Of a DNA stretch of 64,000 bases, positions 61,457 through 64,000 are shown one piece after another (positions within the stretch are counted from its first letter, which is position 1; the number at the start of each line of letters is the position of its first letter). Made by a program: the position numbers and the translations under genes. The stretch is taken from contig JASDSY010000039.1 in the NCBI GenBank assembly GCA_041441465.1, forward strand, positions 1-64,000, written 5' to 3'. A model generated the notes under the pieces. That model was not told the DNA's origin and ran no database searches. It saw only the letters and a program-made list of their open reading frames with translations. The DNA is from JASDSY01 sp041441465 (lineage in GTDB: Bacteria; Muiribacteriota; UBA9980).

Positions 61457-62259
61457 CTGAATTGACGATAAATTTCACGCTTTCAGCGGTATTCATAACA
61501 TATAACGAAGAAAAAAATATCGAACGCGCAATTTTATCGATAAAAGACGTGGCCGATGAAATTATAGTTTTAGACTCCGGCTCCGGAGATAAAACTCTGG
61601 AAATAGCTAAAAAACATAACGCGCTTATATTCAGTAAAAAATTCGAAAGTTTCGCGTCACAGAAAAATGCAGCTATTTCACACGCAGCAAAGGAATATGT
61701 CCTCGTGCTCGACGCCGACGAAGAGCTTTCGGAACCTTTAAAAAAATGGATATCGCGCCTTAAATCTGACGCTGATTTTTACGGCAAATTCAAAACTTAT
61801 GACGGATTTTATCTGCCGCGTAAAAGCTCATTTATCGGGAAATGGATCAATCACTCAGGCTGGTTTCCCGATTATACGCTGCGCCTTGTAAAAAACGGCG
61901 CCGCGCAATTTAAAGAGACGCGCGTCCACGAATCGTTCAAACTGAATGGAAGTTCATATAAACTGCCGGCCGATTGTTTTTTATGGCATTACACTTACGA
62001 GTCGCTGGAACAATACTTCAATAAATTTAATTCATATACGACGCTCGCGGCCGAAGACCTTTACGAACGCAATAAGTCCGGGTCGAAAGTTAAAATTTTA
62101 TTTAACCCGGTATTCGGCTTCATAAAGCAATATTTCATCAAGCTCGGTTTTTTAGATGGATTTCACGGATTTGTACTCGCGGTTTTATCGGCGTTATATG
62201 TTTTTGTAAAATATTGCAAGCACTATTTTTTATGTGTCAGGAAAAATAATGGCAAATAA
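61444..62259 (+). CDS. Glycosyltransferase family 2 (LPS core WaaE/KdtX-like)
   Basis: 271 residues. N-terminal GT2 fold: AVFITYNEEKNIERAILSIKDVADEIIVLDSGSGDKTLEIAKKH and the metal-binding DADEE. HSGWFPDYTLRLVKNG and RVHESF then follow, typical of WaaE/KdtX enzymes that add glucose to LPS core heptose. A hydrophobic C-terminal stretch (about 235-260) suggests membrane association. The ATG at 61444 overlaps the acyltransferase stop; a TTG at 61462 is an alternative. Its stop is overlapped by waaF. Sugar donor unknown. Confidence 0.9.
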   Translation: MEALTELTINFTLSAVFITYNEEKNIERAILSIKDVADEIIVLDSGSGDKTLEIAKKHNALIFSKKFESFASQKNAAISHAAKEYVLVLDADEELSEPLKKWISRLKSDADFYGKFKTYDGFYLPRKSSFIGKWINHSGWFPDYTLRLVKNGAAQFKETRVHESFKLNGSSYKLPADCFLWHYTYESLEQYFNKFNSYTTLAAEDLYERNKSGSKVKILFNPVFGFIKQYFIKLGFLDGFHGFVLAVLSALYVFVKYCKHYFLCVRKNNGK

Positions 62260-63424
62260 GAACATGGATTATTCGAAATATAAAAAAATTTTAGTCAGAA
62301 GCACTAACTGGCTTGGCGACGCGGTTATGACCACGCCATTTTTCAAGCTGCTGCGCGAGCTTTTTCCGGATTCCGAAATCAGCGTGCTGGCTTTGCCTTA
62401 TATCGCGCCGGTATTTGAAAATAATCCGAACATCGATAAAATTTTAATACTCGAAAGGAAAAAAGGCATTTCCGGTGTTTTTTCGTCATTAAAGCCGCTT
62501 TTTACAAAGGCCGCGGCCAGATACGACCTCGGAATATCGCTTCCGAACTCGATCGGCGCCGCCCTCGATTTAAAGGGAGCCGGCTGCCGCGAAATACTCG
62601 GCTATAACCGCGAATTACGAGGATTTTTACTTGACCATAAAGCGCCGGTCACAAAAGAAATATTCTGCTTCCACGAATCTTTTTATTACATGAACATTTT
62701 AAGATATTTCTTCGGTGCCTCGAACAAAAACGGCGCGCCTTCAAACGAAAATTCAATGGATAACAGTTCACTTTCATCTAAAACCGCCTGCGGTATAATA
62801 GATAAATATTTCAGCGATATTTCAAGCGGACTCGGCCTCGCCTACGAATTATACATCACCGAAGCCGAAAAAAATGAGGCGATACAAAATTTAACAAATC
62901 AAGGCATTGATTTTGACGAAAATATCGTAATCGGTATCAATCCGGGAGCTTTTTTCGGATCGGCCAAACGCTGGTTTACTGACCGATACGCCGAAACCGT
63001 TAAAACTCTGTCCGCGGAGAATAAAAATTTAAAATTCGTCATTTTCGGCTCTGCAAAAGAAATACCGATCGGTGAAGAAATAAAAAAAGCCTCCGGCGCA
63101 TCGGTTATAAATTCATGCGGCCGGACTTCGATAAGGCAGTTAATGGCGCAAATAGCGGTTTGCGATCTTTTCGTGACGAACGATTCAGGCGCGATGCATA
63201 TAGCCGGCGCCAATAACATTCCAATAATAGCTATTTTCGGTTCCACCGACCATATATCGACATATCCGATATGCCGAAATTATAAAATTATAAGACATGC
63301 TGTCGAGTGCTCGCCCTGCAAAAAACGCGAATGTCCGCAAAAACACCATAATTGCATGAAACTCGTCAGCGTTACGGAAGTAGTCAAGGCTATTGACTCA
63401 CAACTCGATCTGATAAAAAAATAG
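62249..63424 (+). CDS. waaF: ADP-heptose:LPS heptosyltransferase (GT9)
   Basis: 391 residues. Adds L-glycero-D-manno-heptose to LPS core. Motifs: ILVRSTNWLGDAVMTTPFFKLL at the N-terminus, INPGAFFGSAKRW, and VTNDSGAMHIAGANNIPIIAIFGSTD with the following cluster of Cys residues (CSPCKKRECPQKHHNC) near the C-terminus, as in WaaF. The start is ATG at 62249 with AGGAAAA upstream, overlapping the previous gene by 11 bases; a GTG at 62234 is in frame but unlikely. waaF is preferred over waaC, though not certain. Confidence 0.92.
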   Translation: MANKNMDYSKYKKILVRSTNWLGDAVMTTPFFKLLRELFPDSEISVLALPYIAPVFENNPNIDKILILERKKGISGVFSSLKPLFTKAAARYDLGISLPNSIGAALDLKGAGCREILGYNRELRGFLLDHKAPVTKEIFCFHESFYYMNILRYFFGASNKNGAPSNENSMDNSSLSSKTACGIIDKYFSDISSGLGLAYELYITEAEKNEAIQNLTNQGIDFDENIVIGINPGAFFGSAKRWFTDRYAETVKTLSAENKNLKFVIFGSAKEIPIGEEIKKASGASVINSCGRTSIRQLMAQIAVCDLFVTNDSGAMHIAGANNIPIIAIFGSTDHISTYPICRNYKIIRHAVECSPCKKRECPQKHHNCMKLVSVTEVVKAIDSQLDLIKK

Positions 63425-63535
63425 AATATTTTTTACCTCGCAATTTTTAAAGGACTGAATATATCAATAAAAATTAATTAATTAAAATTTTTTTTAATTC
63501 ACTGAAAATAAGTTAAAGTTATTAAGAATTTACGC

Positions 63536-63565
63536 TTGATTTTTTATTTAAATCACCTGTATAAT
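63536..63565 (+). promoter_or_regulatory. Promoter of gmhB
   Basis: TTGATT (63536-63541), 18 bases, TATAAT (63560-63565). Start near 63572. The leader is about 107 bases and ends with AGAAAGGA before the ATG at 63679. So gmhB has its own promoter despite its heptose-pathway neighbour. Confidence 0.75.
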
Positions 63566-63678
63566 GATGCTTTTAAATAAATAAAAACACGGACGGTATT
63601 TTTAAAAATAAATTAATTATACGTTAAAAATTTTAAATTATATTTCAACGTAAAAAGAAAAAAGAAAGGAATTATTCA

Positions 63679-64000
63679 ATGTCAAAAACAGCAGTTTTTA
63701 TTGACCGTGACGGAACAATGTCGGAAGAAGTCGGCTATGTAAACCATATTTCACGATTCAAACTTCTTCCCAACACCGCCCGTGCCATAAAGCTTTTAAA
63801 CGACTCTGAAATCCTCGCTGTCGTGGCGACAAACCAGGCCGGCGTTGCGCGCGGATATTTCGAAGAAAATATGATTATAAAGGTGCACGATTATATGCGC
63901 TCAGAGCTTTTAAAAGCCGGCGCAAAGCTTGACGCCATATATTACTGCCCTCATCATCCGTCGGTGGGCAAACCGCCTTATAAAAGCGACTGCAACTGCC
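63679..64000 (+). CDS. gmhB: D-glycero-manno-heptose-1,7-bisphosphate 7-phosphatase, truncated by window end
   Basis: 107 residues are visible before the window ends. HAD phosphatase of the histidinol-phosphate/heptose family: N-terminal FIDRDGTMSEEVGYV (nucleophile Asp and DxD), VVATNQAGVARGYF (motif II, Thr) and the zinc loop start YYCPHHP...CNC. That zinc loop is typical of GmhB, which makes heptose-1-phosphate for ADP-heptose. It supplies the sugar that WaaF (upstream) uses. AGAAAGGA precedes the ATG. The motif III/IV half lies outside the window. Confidence 0.94.
   Translation, partial: MSKTAVFIDRDGTMSEEVGYVNHISRFKLLPNTARAIKLLNDSEILAVVATNQAGVARGYFEENMIIKVHDYMRSELLKAGAKLDAIYYCPHHPSVGKPPYKSDCNC

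Overview
This window comes from the chromosome of an AT-rich, two-membrane (Gram-negative type) bacterium. The diderm assignment rests on a lipid A-type acyltransferase, a heptosyltransferase, a heptose-bisphosphate phosphatase, several lipoproteins with clear lipoboxes and a predicted outer-membrane barrel. Heat-shock control is of the HrcA/CIRCE type. Secreted TPR proteins are very abundant, and there are WG repeats, an M30-like metalloprotease and a TPR/LysM protein with a pilin-like Cys-Gly C-terminus. Together these suggest a deep-branching lineage (Riflebacteria/Wallbacteria-like is my guess) rather than a well-studied proteobacterium. The lineage is inference. I see no phage, insertion sequence, CRISPR array or rRNA gene.

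Layout. 1-2500: a structured palindromic repeat, a small lipoprotein and a cation diffusion facilitator with three C-terminal domains. 2565-11140 (minus): envelope genes, namely a secreted protein, a large M30-like metalloprotease lipoprotein, a 914-residue radical SAM protein, an AMIN/amidase_3/LysM cell-wall amidase and a secreted beta-sandwich protein. 11349-11531: tRNA-Ala and tRNA-Ile with their own promoter and terminator. 11698-16821 (minus): five envelope or sensor proteins. 17008-22080 (plus): CheW, a hybrid histidine kinase and an RqcH/NFACT protein. 22117-39734 (minus): a long gene run with a GH57/NodB-like protein, DnaE, a TPR/LysM protein, GlmM, an outer-membrane barrel candidate, two membrane-spanning ~890-residue TPR proteins flanking a PilZ protein, a PHP phosphoesterase and a DUF523 protein. 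39852-42259: a 43-residue zinc-ribbon protein, NadA and a nine-repeat WG protein. 42697-48547 (plus): CIRCE-controlled groES-groEL, then hrcA-grpE-dnaJ without dnaK. 48548-49024: unusual repeats and hairpins. 49025-55077: an alpha/beta hydrolase, an MTA phosphorylase-family enzyme, a lytic transglycosylase and a diguanylate cyclase. 55311 to the end (plus): tatD, aroQ, a dUTPase-like gene, dapB, a TPR gene, a lipid A acyltransferase, a glycosyltransferase 2, a heptosyltransferase and a truncated gmhB.

How the genes work together. Three themes recur: cell-wall and LPS construction (amidase, lytic transglycosylase, GlmM, DapB, acyltransferase, heptose genes), protein quality control (GroESL, HrcA, GrpE, DnaJ, RqcH) and signalling (CheW, hybrid kinase, diguanylate cyclase, PilZ). 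The best candidate for an undescribed system is the PilZ protein sandwiched between two TPR proteins that appear to carry TPR arrays on both sides of the inner membrane, next to an outer-membrane barrel candidate: a possible c-di-GMP-responsive, envelope-spanning assembly. The best candidate for an unexplained DNA/RNA element is the nested palindrome at 1-60 and 48890-48949, whose inner stem differs between copies but stays paired.

Promoters are unusually legible: several are close to TTGACA-17-TATAAT, often with an extended -10. All function calls come from reading motifs by eye; no database search was run.
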